Below are positions 18,544-26,642 of a stretch of DNA of 64,000 nucleotides, piece by piece. Made by a program: the position numbers and the translations under genes. The notes beneath the pieces are model-generated. The model saw nothing but the letters and a program-made list of their open reading frames with translations, was not told where the DNA came from and did not search any database. How positions within the stretch are numbered: position 1 is the stretch's first letter; each line of letters begins with the position of its first letter. Source of the DNA: Rhodobacteraceae bacterium Alg238-R152. GTDB lineage: Bacteria; Pseudomonadota; Alphaproteobacteria; Rhodobacterales; Rhodobacteraceae. The stretch spans positions 727,570 through 791,569 of the forward strand of contig UNRJ01000001.1 in the NCBI GenBank assembly GCA_900537125.1, written 5' to 3'.

Positions 18544-19470
18544 TTAAGTCTCCAGAATGGTCTCAAGTTTATTCAGGTGGATGGCGACCCGTGCGCGCAC
18601 GGCGTCGGCCTCTGCCTCGGTCCACTTGCGAAACCCTTGGCCGGACTTCATGCCGAGCTTGCCTTGCTCAACCAATCCTTGCAAATACGGCGATGGGCCT
18701 TGGCGGCTTTCGATGTCAAACAGCACGTTTTCGTGGATATCCAAAGTCAGGTCCGTGCCGACCAGATCCGCGTTTTCCAAAGGCCCGAGCACCGCCAGCC
18801 TCCGGCCAAAACTGGATTTGATCACCGTGTCGACGGCTTCGGCGTCACAGATACCGTTTTCCACGAGGCTCACAGCCTCGCGCCATAAAGCATGTTGCAG
18901 GCGATTGCCGATAAAGCCCGGCACGTCTTTTTCCACCATCACCGGGGTTTTCCCGGCATGCGCCAACAGTTCGACCATGATCAGTGCCACGTCGGGGTCA
19001 GTCCATTCGGTTTTAATCACCTCCACAAGTGGGATCATGTGGGGTGGGTTCCACCAGTGGGTTCCTATGGCGCGATCTTTGAGACGAAGCTCCGACATGA
19101 TCTGTGTGATCGGCATCACGGAGGTGTTGGACGCCAGAATGCAATGGTCAGGCGCGTGTTTTTCTACATCGGCAAAGATCGCCTGCTTGAGCTGCATTTT
19201 CTCCGGTACAGCCTCAAAAACCACGTCGGCCGCTTTAACCGCTCCAGCGTTGCAGCCAAACACTTCGATGCGTTTCAGCGACTGGCAGATGTCTTTGTCG
19301 GAAACGCCCATGGGCTGCATGCTGTGCGCGATGCGTTTGCGCACGGATTGGCGGGCGTCCTCGATGGGATCGGTGATCGCAACGGTGTGACCTGCGCGTG
19401 CCATGGTTAGTGCGATGCCATGGCCCATCAAACCAGCCCCGATAACCGCGATATGTTTTTGATCTGACAT
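18544..19470 (-). CDS. 3-hydroxyacyl-CoA dehydrogenase-family NAD-dependent dehydrogenase
   Basis: A 308-residue beta-hydroxyacid dehydrogenase of the 3-HAD fold. The N-terminal NAD motif is VIGAGLMGHGIA, the conserved ASNTSVMPIT is present, and the catalytic His and Glu are in GTHWWNPPHMIPLVE. A C-terminal helical dimerisation domain follows. Relatives include 3-hydroxybutyryl-CoA, L-gulonate and L-carnitine dehydrogenases; the length fits the single-domain forms. Together with the BKACE-family enzyme at the end of the operon it could oxidise a beta-hydroxy acid to the beta-keto acid that BKACE cleaves. It lies 3 bp downstream of the SDR gene. Confidence 0.85.
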   Translation of the reverse strand: MSDQKHIAVIGAGLMGHGIALTMARAGHTVAITDPIEDARQSVRKRIAHSMQPMGVSDKDICQSLKRIEVFGCNAGAVKAADVVFEAVPEKMQLKQAIFADVEKHAPDHCILASNTSVMPITQIMSELRLKDRAIGTHWWNPPHMIPLVEVIKTEWTDPDVALIMVELLAHAGKTPVMVEKDVPGFIGNRLQHALWREAVSLVENGICDAEAVDTVIKSSFGRRLAVLGPLENADLVGTDLTLDIHENVLFDIESRQGPSPYLQGLVEQGKLGMKSGQGFRKWTEAEADAVRARVAIHLNKLETILET

Positions 19471-19473
19471 CGC

Positions 19474-20271
19474 TTAACCCGCCGTGTACCCACCGTCGGC
19501 ATAAAGAATATGCCCGGTGTAGAAGTTGGAAGCTTTGGACGCCAGGAACAGCAGGGGGCCTGCAAGGTCTTCGGGTTCGCCCAAGCGGCCTTTGGGCACG
19601 CGGGTCAAAAAACCGTTGCGCACATTGGTGGCTTCTTCTGTGTCCTCAAACATCCACGCGGTCAGCGGAGAGCGAAAAACAGTTGGCGCAATCGCGTTTA
19701 CTGTGATGCCGGTGGGGCCAAGTTCGCAGCCCAGCGATTTGGTAATGCCATCCACCGCCGCCTTTGACGCGCAATAAGCGGTGTAGCCAGCGGGGTGACC
19801 AAGCAGACCGCGGGCGGACGACACCAGTACAATCTTGCCACCTTTGCCCTGAGTCTTCATCTGACCTGCTGCCGCGCGGGCCAAAAGCCAGCTTTGCGTG
19901 ACATTGGCGTCCATCACGTTGGTGAAGGTCTCAGGCGCCATATCATTGATCAAGGCGACCTTGTTCATGCCGGAGGCCACGACCAGAATGTCGAGTTGGC
20001 CAAAACCCGCAACGGCCTCTTGGATCAACGCCGCACAGGTGTCCTCATCACTGGGGCGGGTGTTCACAGAAACCACCGCGGCGCCCATGTCCCGGCATTC
20101 TTTAGCAATGTCATCCAAGGCGGATTGGTTGCCTGCGGCGAGCACAAGATTGCAGCCAGCTCCGGCCAAAATGCGAGCGGCGACCATGCCAAAAGCGCCA
20201 GAAGCGCCGGTGATCAAGGCGACCTGACCGGCGACCTCAAACATCGAAAGGGGATTGCTCATCGCGGTCAT
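19474..20271 (-). CDS. Short-chain dehydrogenase/reductase
   Basis: A 265-residue classical SDR with cofactor motif ITGASGAFGMV, catalytic YTAYCASKAA and the family C-terminal GHILYADGGYTAG. The upstream cupin gene ends in TAATG, so the two genes overlap; the GGAGG site before it supports the ATG at 20271. It probably oxidises or reduces a hydroxyl/keto group of the unknown operon substrate. The precise reaction cannot be read from the sequence. Confidence 0.88.
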   Translation of the reverse strand: MTAMSNPLSMFEVAGQVALITGASGAFGMVAARILAGAGCNLVLAAGNQSALDDIAKECRDMGAAVVSVNTRPSDEDTCAALIQEAVAGFGQLDILVVASGMNKVALINDMAPETFTNVMDANVTQSWLLARAAAGQMKTQGKGGKIVLVSSARGLLGHPAGYTAYCASKAAVDGITKSLGCELGPTGITVNAIAPTVFRSPLTAWMFEDTEEATNVRNGFLTRVPKGRLGEPEDLAGPLLFLASKASNFYTGHILYADGGYTAG

Positions 20272-20630
20272 TAGTTTGCCTCCGACTTTGCTGCGGGCGG
20301 GTAGGGGATCACCACAAGCATCTTGCAGACGTCATTGCGGCGGTTCTCGATGGTGCGCACCTCATTTGGCGCAATGGTGCAGCTGTCGTATTGGCCCAGA
20401 ACGGTTTCTTGGCCGTCCACGATCACTGTCATCTCGCCTTCGAGCACCACATAGATTTTCTCAAACGGTGTGCTGTCCGGACCGGCGCCACCGCCGGGAA
20501 GGAACTGGCTAAAGCCAATCCATTGATTTTCGGGGCCACCTTCTTCGAAGCCCTGCAGGCGCAGGCCGTGACAGCCGTAGTGGTTTGGCGCCTCATAGGG
20601 CTGCGCGTTCTGAAAGCGTTTGAGATGCAT
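20271..20630 (-). CDS. Small cupin-domain protein
   Basis: A 119-residue single cupin barrel. The second half shows the pattern YVVLEGEMTVIVDGQETVLG followed by DSCTIAPNEVRTIEN. The first cupin motif lacks a clear HxH triad, so metal binding is doubtful. It could be an isomerase, a small dioxygenase-like enzyme or a binding protein. It lies between the cyclase-family gene and the SDR gene in the same operon, implying a role in the same pathway. Confidence 0.75.
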   Translation of the reverse strand: MHLKRFQNAQPYEAPNHYGCHGLRLQGFEEGGPENQWIGFSQFLPGGGAGPDSTPFEKIYVVLEGEMTVIVDGQETVLGQYDSCTIAPNEVRTIENRRNDVCKMLVVIPYPPAAKSEAN

Positions 20631-20653
20631 TGGGTTACTCCGTTGCGAAAAGA

Positions 20654-20675
20654 GGCCGCCGCCGCGGCGGCGGCC
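20654..20675 (-). terminator. Perfect 22-bp GC palindrome between cyclase and cupin genes
   Basis: All 22 bases from 20654 to 20675 form a perfect self-complementary sequence of GCC/GGC units. On the minus strand it is followed by TCTTTTCG. It resembles an internal terminator or attenuator and could reduce expression of the genes downstream of the cyclase. Confidence 0.6.
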
Positions 20676-20692
20676 AGTTTGCTTGGGAAGAA

Positions 20693-21529
20693 TTAGAAGT
20701 CTTCGCCGGGCTCAATGCGGTAGCTTTGGCCTTTGTCGATCATCGCCACGAGGCGGATGATACAACCGTCACCACGGTCCCAGTTCCAGGGGAAGAAGGC
20801 GAAGGTGCAGCGCTTACCGGTCACCGCATCCAGATCGCCGCCGACGTTTTCAATGCCGAGAATGCCTTTGGAAAAGAGCGCCTGGTGGACAGGTTCCCAC
20901 TCTGGGAAATCGTCTTTCCAATCACGGCCACCAGACCATTCTTTGTACTCTTCCTCGAGATGCGGCAGGATCGGACCATTGCGCTGCGGACCGATGGCAG
21001 TAGCCAGGGGATGGTCGTTGGCCTGTGTGTCGTGGCCGACAACCTTCACGCCTTTCTCGATCATCCATTCGGCGGCAGAGGGCACAAGGCCGGGGCAATA
21101 GGCAAAGTAATCGCCGTCTTCATACTGTTTGTGCCAGCCAGTATTGATGATCAGCACATCGCCTTTGCGGATCGCATGGCCGCAGGCCTTCTCCAGATCG
21201 TCACCGGTGATTGGCTCCCATTTCTTTTTCGGGATCGACACCACGAGACCGGAACCAAAGAAGTGCGGCAGTGGAACTTCGTCAATGAAGGGTGTGCCCT
21301 GCACCACATGCGCTGGCGCGTCGATGTGGGTGGTAACGTGCATGGTTGTGGTGATTGTCTGGCTCAGCACACCGGACTTGGCCATGTAGTGCTTCCGGTC
21401 GATCTGAACGTCTTTGAAATAGGGCCAGTTTGGGCACTGGAACCCGTAGCGGTGGCTGAGGTTGTAGAACTCCAACCCCATGTCGTTCTCTGTGTTTGCC
21501 TGAAACTCAATGCCGCGAATTTCTACCAT
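20693..21529 (-). CDS. Cyclase-family (kynurenine formamidase-like) metal hydrolase
   Basis: A 278-residue member of the cyclase family (PF04199), metal-dependent hydrolases of amides or lactones that include bacterial kynurenine formamidase. The metal-binding signature is visible as TTMHVTTHIDAPAH, and a further conserved HDTQANDHP follows. The ATG at 21529 is preferred because GGAGG lies 8 bp upstream. It is the first gene of the ten-gene operon, starts just below the IclR-type operator region, and is probably the entry enzyme acting on the imported compound. It is longer than classical KynB (about 210 residues), so a kynurenine substrate is not implied. Confidence 0.83.
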   Translation of the reverse strand: MVEIRGIEFQANTENDMGLEFYNLSHRYGFQCPNWPYFKDVQIDRKHYMAKSGVLSQTITTTMHVTTHIDAPAHVVQGTPFIDEVPLPHFFGSGLVVSIPKKKWEPITGDDLEKACGHAIRKGDVLIINTGWHKQYEDGDYFAYCPGLVPSAAEWMIEKGVKVVGHDTQANDHPLATAIGPQRNGPILPHLEEEYKEWSGGRDWKDDFPEWEPVHQALFSKGILGIENVGGDLDAVTGKRCTFAFFPWNWDRGDGCIIRLVAMIDKGQSYRIEPGEDF

Positions 21530-21615
21530 TGGGCACACCTCCTCTGTTCGCCGGACTCGGCGTTTTTGCTGTCCAAAATGTCCGGGTGGCTCCTCCCACC
21601 TGTCTCGCATAGTGA

Positions 21616-21681
21616 TGCATATGCACCGCAATGCGGTCAATAAGAAAAATCACAATGCGGTTGACATGGCCCGCATAGCGG
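21616..21681. promoter_or_regulatory. IclR operator region between cyclase operon and iclR-type gene
   Basis: TGCATATGCA (21616-21625) and ACCGCAATGCGGT (21625-21637) are perfect palindromes. A further AATGCGGT half-site is at 21654-21661, and CCGCATAGCGG (21671-21681) is palindromic. A perfect -35 hexamer TTGACA at 21661-21666 points toward the regulator gene, so the sites overlap its promoter. Such repeated palindromes between divergent genes are typical IclR targets. Confidence 0.65.
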
Positions 21682-21745
21682 TACAGTAATGAGCGAGAGA
21701 TCGCCGAAGGCGCGACGGATGAATTTGGCACTGAGGGGATTTTAA

Positions 21746-22501
21746 GTGACTGAAGTTGAAGATAAAAATTCGAGATCCGGCATTCAGGTCATTGCTCGCG
21801 CGGCGGCCATTTTGCGCGTTCTGAAAAAAATACAAACCGGATTGAGCCTTGGCCAGATCGCAGAGCAAGTGGGTTTGCCCCGCTCTACGGTACAGAGAAT
21901 CACAAGCGCGCTGGTGGAAGAAAACCTCTTGATCAGCGCGCCGCAGGGGCGCGGGCTTATTCTGGGGCCGGAGTTTTCTTCGATTGCCAGCAGCGCACAG
22001 TATAACATTGTAGAGCACTGCCGCCTTTTATTGACGGAACTGACGCAAAAGACCGGTGAAACCACGGATCTTGCGGTGATGCGTGGGATTGGCATGGTTT
22101 TTCTGGATCAGGTTCCTGGGACCCATCGATTGACAACTGTATCGCAAGTGGGGGAGGTCTTCCCACTGACGACAACGGCAAATGGAAAAGCGTGTTTGGC
22201 AGGCTTGCCAAATGATGAAGCTTTGAAGCTGGCTCAGAATGAATGGGACCGAAATGGTGTGACCGTGGAGGTCTCACGTTTCTTGTCAGAGTTGGACGGC
22301 GTGCGTGAAACCGGATTGGCTTACGACTTGGATGAGCATTCTGGAGGGGTGTCCGCGATAGGCTTTGCGTTTCGGGATTGGGTCGGAGATTTGCACGCTA
22401 TTTCTGTGCCGGTGCCGTCTTCCAGATTTGAGGCACAAAAGGATCTTATTGAGCGTGCGCTGCGAGAGACGGCTGACCATATTCAGGCAACATTTGAATA
22501 G
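21746..22501 (+). CDS. IclR-family transcriptional regulator
   Basis: A 251-residue regulator with an N-terminal winged helix (GLSLGQIAEQVGLPRSTVQRIT, about residues 34-55) and a C-terminal IclR effector domain (GMVFLDQVPGTHRL, TTTANGKACLAGL). Translation starts at GTG (21746), supported by GAGGGG about 8 bp upstream. It diverges from the ten-gene operon and is its likely local regulator; an aromatic or short-chain acid effector is usual in this family. Whether it activates or represses cannot be told. Confidence 0.9.
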   Translation: MTEVEDKNSRSGIQVIARAAAILRVLKKIQTGLSLGQIAEQVGLPRSTVQRITSALVEENLLISAPQGRGLILGPEFSSIASSAQYNIVEHCRLLLTELTQKTGETTDLAVMRGIGMVFLDQVPGTHRLTTVSQVGEVFPLTTTANGKACLAGLPNDEALKLAQNEWDRNGVTVEVSRFLSELDGVRETGLAYDLDEHSGGVSAIGFAFRDWVGDLHAISVPVPSSRFEAQKDLIERALRETADHIQATFE

Positions 22502-22545
22502 CTGGACGGCTTGCCGCTGCGCGCCGCCCACTCATGGTACGCCGG

Positions 22546-24048
22546 CTAAGTTGTAAATCGGTCGCGTAGCAGGTTCTTTTGCACTTTGCCCATGGTGTTG
22601 CGGGGCAGTTCAGAAAGCAGTTCATAGCGCCGCGGGTGTTTGAAACGTGCCAGCTTTTCTGCGACGGCTTGGACAAAAACACTCTCGGGAACCTCAGCGC
22701 CACTTTCCAAAACGACTGCGGCCACAACCGACTCTCCAAAGTCAGCGTGGGGCACGCCAAATGCAGCGGTTTCCTCAACGCCTTCTATGTCGTTGAGAAC
22801 CGTTTCGATTTCTTTGGGGTAGATGTTGTAGCCGCCAGAGATGATCAGATCTTTCTGACGACCGACGATATGCACGTAGCCGTCCGCATCGACCATGCCC
22901 AAATCACCGGTGATGAAGAACCCGTCTTCGCGCAGCTCTTCGGCGGTTTTGTTTGGCATATTCCAGTAGCCGGCAAAGACATTGGGACCGCGAACTTCGA
23001 TCATGCCCACTTCGCCGTCTGGCAATGTTTCCAAGCTGTTCGGCGCGGTAATGCGGACCTCAGTGCCTGGCAAGGGGAAGCCAACGGTGCCGGCGCGGCG
23101 TTCACCACTATAAGAGTTAGACGTGTTCATATTGGTTTCTGTCATGCCGTAGCGCTCCAGAATGCGATGGCCAGTGCGCTGTTCAAACTCAATGTGTGTT
23201 TCAGCAAGCAGGGGGGCAGAGCCGGACGTGAATAGGCGCATGTTGGCGCAGGCCTGCTTGATGAACCGCGGGTCAGACAGCAGGCGGGTATAGAAGGTGG
23301 GCACCCCCATCATCAAGGTGGCTTCTGGCAGGTTTGAAAGGACGGTGTCCACGTCGAATTTTTGTATCAGCCGCACCTGAGCGCCCGCGATCATCGCCGT
23401 ATTCATCGCCACAAAGAGGCCGTGGGTGTGGAAGATTGGCAAGGCGTGGATCAGGCGATCTTGATTGGTGATCTGCCAAAGGTCGGTCAATACCTCTGCA
23501 TTGGACAAGATGTTGCGATGAGTGAGCTTGGCGCCTTTGCTGCGCCCTGTTGTGCCTGAGGTGTAGAGCAGGGCCGCCAAGTCTTCCGGCCCGCGCGGCA
23601 CGGTTTGGAAGGTGTCAGACGCGTTGGCAACTTGTTCTGTCAGGCTGCCCCGGCCATCAGCGTCCAGGGTCAAGATGCGCGCGCCGCAGGTTTCGGCCAC
23701 TGGCGAGAGCGCGTCCACAGATGCGGTTTCGCAAACGATCACAGATGGGGTGGCGTCGCCAATGAAATACTGCATCTCATCTGCGGTGTAGGCGGTGTTG
23801 AGGGGAAGGTAGACGCCGCCCGCCTGAAGGGTCGCGCCATAAAGTGCCAGAGTTTGCGCAAGTTTGGGCGCTTGAACCACAACCCGATCCCCCGGCTTCA
23901 AACCCGCAGCAACTAGAGCGTTTGCTGTTTTGGCCACCAGCGTCACAAATTCAGCGTAGGTGAGTATTGCCCCGTCGTCGGTTTCCAGGAAAGGCGCGGG
24001 GTTGGCAGAGTGTGCTCCCAGCAGAGCGTCAAAAAGGAAGTTGGTCAT
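22546..24048 (-). CDS. matB: Malonyl-CoA synthetase
   Basis: A 500-residue acyl-adenylate-forming enzyme of the MatB type, which makes malonyl-CoA from malonate, CoA and ATP. The P-loop motif LLYTSGTTGRSKGAKLTH, the ERYGMTETNMNTSNSYSGERRAGTVG-type region, and the C-terminal lysine region (GKVQKN) are clear. The motif after the TE(T)NMNTSN segment is characteristic of malonyl-CoA ligases rather than fatty-acyl ones. It overlaps the upstream malonyl-CoA decarboxylase gene by four bases, and the two together convert malonate to acetyl-CoA. Confidence 0.9.
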   Translation of the reverse strand: MTNFLFDALLGAHSANPAPFLETDDGAILTYAEFVTLVAKTANALVAAGLKPGDRVVVQAPKLAQTLALYGATLQAGGVYLPLNTAYTADEMQYFIGDATPSVIVCETASVDALSPVAETCGARILTLDADGRGSLTEQVANASDTFQTVPRGPEDLAALLYTSGTTGRSKGAKLTHRNILSNAEVLTDLWQITNQDRLIHALPIFHTHGLFVAMNTAMIAGAQVRLIQKFDVDTVLSNLPEATLMMGVPTFYTRLLSDPRFIKQACANMRLFTSGSAPLLAETHIEFEQRTGHRILERYGMTETNMNTSNSYSGERRAGTVGFPLPGTEVRITAPNSLETLPDGEVGMIEVRGPNVFAGYWNMPNKTAEELREDGFFITGDLGMVDADGYVHIVGRQKDLIISGGYNIYPKEIETVLNDIEGVEETAAFGVPHADFGESVVAAVVLESGAEVPESVFVQAVAEKLARFKHPRRYELLSELPRNTMGKVQKNLLRDRFTT

Positions 24049-25304
24049 TTCGAAGTCTCGGTTTTCTGAGTGTTCAGGCGTTGCGCCATGCTGCGGGCTT
24101 TTTGTTGCAAGGTGCGCGATGCGGCGATGGTGTGATTGAGGGCGAAGCTCTCGTGGTTTCGCTCTGTTTGGCTGAGGTCATAGAGGTAGTTCACCATGAC
24201 CCCGCCGGATAGCGCTTTGCCTTTGTCGGTGATGTCAGCTTCCTCGTGTACCGCGTGGATCAACGCACCATTGCCAAGGTGAAAGCGGGCGACGGGATCA
24301 TAGGGGAAGCCGTCCTTGCGTTTAGCGTTGAGCAGATAGTGGGCTGCCAAGTCAGCGTCGACTGGCAGTGTCTCCAGCGATTGCTGAGCTTGCCATTTGC
24401 GCAGCAGGGGGATTGGAGACAGGGTCACAAAGGTTGTGAGGTGGGGGAGCTGTGTGCTGAGTTCCGAGGCCACCTGTTTGATCAGAAGATTGCCAAAACT
24501 GATGCCCGCAAGCCCCTGTTGGCAATTGGAAATGGAGTAGAAAACAGCGGTCCGCGCGGTGTCGATGTCTAGTGTCTCACGGTCCTCCGCCAACACGTCC
24601 TGGATCGAGCCGGGAATGTCCTTGGTTAGCGCGACTTCGACAAAAATCAGGGGGTCCTCCGGCATGGCAGGGTGAAAAAAAGCGAAGCAGCGCCGGTCCT
24701 CCGGATGTAGACGGCGGCGTAAATCTTCCCAATCCATGATTTCATGCACGGCCTCATAGGCCACAATTTTCTCTAGGATGTTGGCAGGCGTGGACCAAGT
24801 GATTTGTCGCAAAACCAGAAAGCCTCGGTTGAACCAGCTGGTTAGCAAGTGCACCAGGTCCAGGTCTGTGCGTTTCAGGTTCGGGTCGTCTTTTACATAG
24901 TCCAGTAAGTCGACGCGCATTTGAACCAATGCGGCGGTCGCGCCTTCGGCCTGATTGAGGCGGCGGAACAGTTCTTGGCGGCGTGGCTCCGCGGCTTTCA
25001 CCAAGGCGGCGAAGTTTTCCGGAGTGGGGTCCTCATCATACCGCGCGGCGAGTTCTTTGATTTGCGCCGGGTTCACATCCCAAACGTCATTCAGGTGGGT
25101 GAAGAAGGCGTGTTTCCCAGCCTTGTCCATGGATTGATATCGCGCCAGTAGGGCCGCTGCGATACGGCGGCCAGAGACCTGTCCCTCAGTGGACAGCAAA
25201 GCTTCGCAGAGTTCCGCAATTGAGCGGTCGTCCAGATCGTCGCTGCTTTTGCGCAGATCGAGCAGCCCGGTGAGAAAGTCCGAAACGCTTGTTGGTTTGG
25301 CCAC
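24045..25304 (-). CDS. matA: Malonyl-CoA decarboxylase
   Basis: A 419-residue malonyl-CoA decarboxylase, which releases CO2 from malonyl-CoA to give acetyl-CoA. It has the helical N-terminal domain and the GNAT-like catalytic domain with the conserved FYSISNCQQGLAGISFGNLL segment and LSPIPLLRKW. The C-terminal YDLSQTERNHESFA is also typical. The length is as expected for bacterial MCDs. It lies between a small YciI-like gene and matB in a three-gene operon. Confidence 0.92.
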   Translation of the reverse strand: MAKPTSVSDFLTGLLDLRKSSDDLDDRSIAELCEALLSTEGQVSGRRIAAALLARYQSMDKAGKHAFFTHLNDVWDVNPAQIKELAARYDEDPTPENFAALVKAAEPRRQELFRRLNQAEGATAALVQMRVDLLDYVKDDPNLKRTDLDLVHLLTSWFNRGFLVLRQITWSTPANILEKIVAYEAVHEIMDWEDLRRRLHPEDRRCFAFFHPAMPEDPLIFVEVALTKDIPGSIQDVLAEDRETLDIDTARTAVFYSISNCQQGLAGISFGNLLIKQVASELSTQLPHLTTFVTLSPIPLLRKWQAQQSLETLPVDADLAAHYLLNAKRKDGFPYDPVARFHLGNGALIHAVHEEADITDKGKALSGGVMVNYLYDLSQTERNHESFALNHTIAASRTLQQKARSMAQRLNTQKTETSK

Positions 25305-25308
25305 GGGG

Positions 25309-25695
25309 CTACCTCAGTGTCACAGACTTTGTGGACAGTCCAACGGACAGCGACAGACTGCCTTCGTTGATGAGCCAGCGCCGGATGGTGTAGGTGCGTG
25401 CGCCGGTTTTGTGCATGGGGTCGCCATTCGCCAGAGCACGCGCTTCATTGAGCGACTCAGCGCGATAAACGAGCATGCCTGTGCCTTCCATGAGGTCTCC
25501 GCTGAGATCGGAAAGAGGGCCCGCAAAGGCCAGATTGCCCGCGATTTCCATGTCCCGTTGATAGGCCAGATGATCAGGTAAAACGTCTGGAACTGGTGGA
25601 CCCTCGGCGGAAGGGGTTGATTCAACGACAAATAATTCCAGCGCGAGTGCCCCTCTCTCGCGGGCGTGTGCTTTGTACTCTTCCCATTTTGGCAT
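25309..25695 (-). CDS. YciI-like (YCII domain) small protein
   Basis: A 128-residue protein that fits the YCII/dimeric alpha-beta-barrel family (VLPDHLAYQRDM ... LAFAGPLSD ... GTGMLVYRAESLNEARALANGDP). Relatives include small dehydrochlorinase-like or lactone-converting enzymes such as muconolactone isomerase-fold proteins, but most have no known reaction. The start at 25695 is chosen because the longer frame from 25755 would run through the palindromic operator. It is the first gene of the operon that continues with malonyl-CoA decarboxylase and synthetase, so it probably acts on the same substrate path. Confidence 0.72.
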   Translation of the reverse strand: MPKWEEYKAHARERGALALELFVVESTPSAEGPPVPDVLPDHLAYQRDMEIAGNLAFAGPLSDLSGDLMEGTGMLVYRAESLNEARALANGDPMHKTGARTYTIRRWLINEGSLSLSVGLSTKSVTLR

Positions 25696-25714
25696 GTTTT
25701 GCCCCTTTTGACAA

Positions 25715-25728
25715 AAATATCGATATTT
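25715..25728. promoter_or_regulatory. Palindromic operator between malonate genes and FAH operon
   Basis: AAATATCGATATTT is a perfect 14-bp palindrome 19 bp upstream of the YciI-like gene start and 53 bp upstream of the FAH gene start. A near copy (AAATATCGAAATT core) occurs at 32380-32393, just before the GntR gene. The repeat at both ends of the cluster makes it the likely GntR-binding site. TTGACA at 25730-25735 is a possible -35 for the FAH operon. Confidence 0.65.
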
Positions 25729-25781
25729 ATTGACACTAACACAAATAATCGGCAATGGTGGGAAAAATCTAGGGGAAAACG

Positions 25782-26642
25782 ATGAGATTCATTGTTGGGA
25801 AAACGGCCGACGCGGCTGGCGTATTTGCGGTGCAAGGCGACGCAGCCAAAAAGCTACCGGGCGCGGATAGCGACCTGCTGCAGCTGATTGAAGATGGAGG
25901 CACAGTGCCAGCCTTTGACACAATCGATGCGGCGCCGGTATCGGTGGGCGCGATTGAGCCGGCGCTGCCCATCGCCAAGCCCGGCAAGATCATCTGCCTT
26001 GGGCTCAACTATGTCGATCATATCAAAGAAGGCGGGTACGACGTGCCTGAGTATCCGGCGCTGTTCATGCGTGGCCGCAATTCCATCATGCCAGCTGGGG
26101 CACCGATGGTGCGCCCGTCCTGTTCCGAAAAGCTCGATTATGAGGTGGAACTGATGCTGATTGTTGGCAAAGGCGGTCGGCATATTCGTGAAGAAGACGC
26201 GCTAGACCATGTGTTTGGCTACACATTGTTTAATGATGGGTCTGTGCGGGACTATCAGCGCAAGACCCATCAGTGGACGCCCGGCAAAAACTTTGATGAC
26301 ACAGGTGCGATTGGGCCGGTGGTTGTGACACCAGATGAGTTGCCAGAAGGCGCGACGGGTCTGAAGATCGAGAGCCGCGTCGGTGATGAGATTCTTCAGA
26401 GCGCGACCACTTCTGACATGATGTGGTCCGTGGCGCGTACTATTGCGACCATTTCTGAATACACCACGTTGGAGTCAGGTGATTACATCGCCATGGGCAC
26501 ACCGCCAGGTGTTGGACATGCCAAGACGCCGCCACGCTGGTTGCGGCCGGGGGAAACCGTAGAGGTTGAAATTGAAGGTATTGGTATTTGCGCAAATCCG
26601 ATTGTGGATGAAGCTGACGTGGTGGCGAGGACCGTTCAATGA
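25782..26642 (+). CDS. Fumarylacetoacetate hydrolase-family protein
   Basis: A 286-residue FAH-fold enzyme. The N-terminal extension is followed by the catalytic domain with GLNYVDHIKE, metal ligands in YEVELMLIVG and NDGSVRDYQRK, and the C-terminal GTPPGVGHAKTPPRWL. Members hydrolyse or decarboxylate acylpyruvates and related diketo acids from aromatic or sugar catabolism. Its divergence from malonyl-CoA genes and co-transcription with an intradiol dioxygenase suggest a ring-cleavage product as substrate, possibly releasing malonate or a C3 acid. That is inference. It overlaps the next gene as ATGA. Confidence 0.88.
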   Translation: MRFIVGKTADAAGVFAVQGDAAKKLPGADSDLLQLIEDGGTVPAFDTIDAAPVSVGAIEPALPIAKPGKIICLGLNYVDHIKEGGYDVPEYPALFMRGRNSIMPAGAPMVRPSCSEKLDYEVELMLIVGKGGRHIREEDALDHVFGYTLFNDGSVRDYQRKTHQWTPGKNFDDTGAIGPVVVTPDELPEGATGLKIESRVGDEILQSATTSDMMWSVARTIATISEYTTLESGDYIAMGTPPGVGHAKTPPRWLRPGETVEVEIEGIGICANPIVDEADVVARTVQ

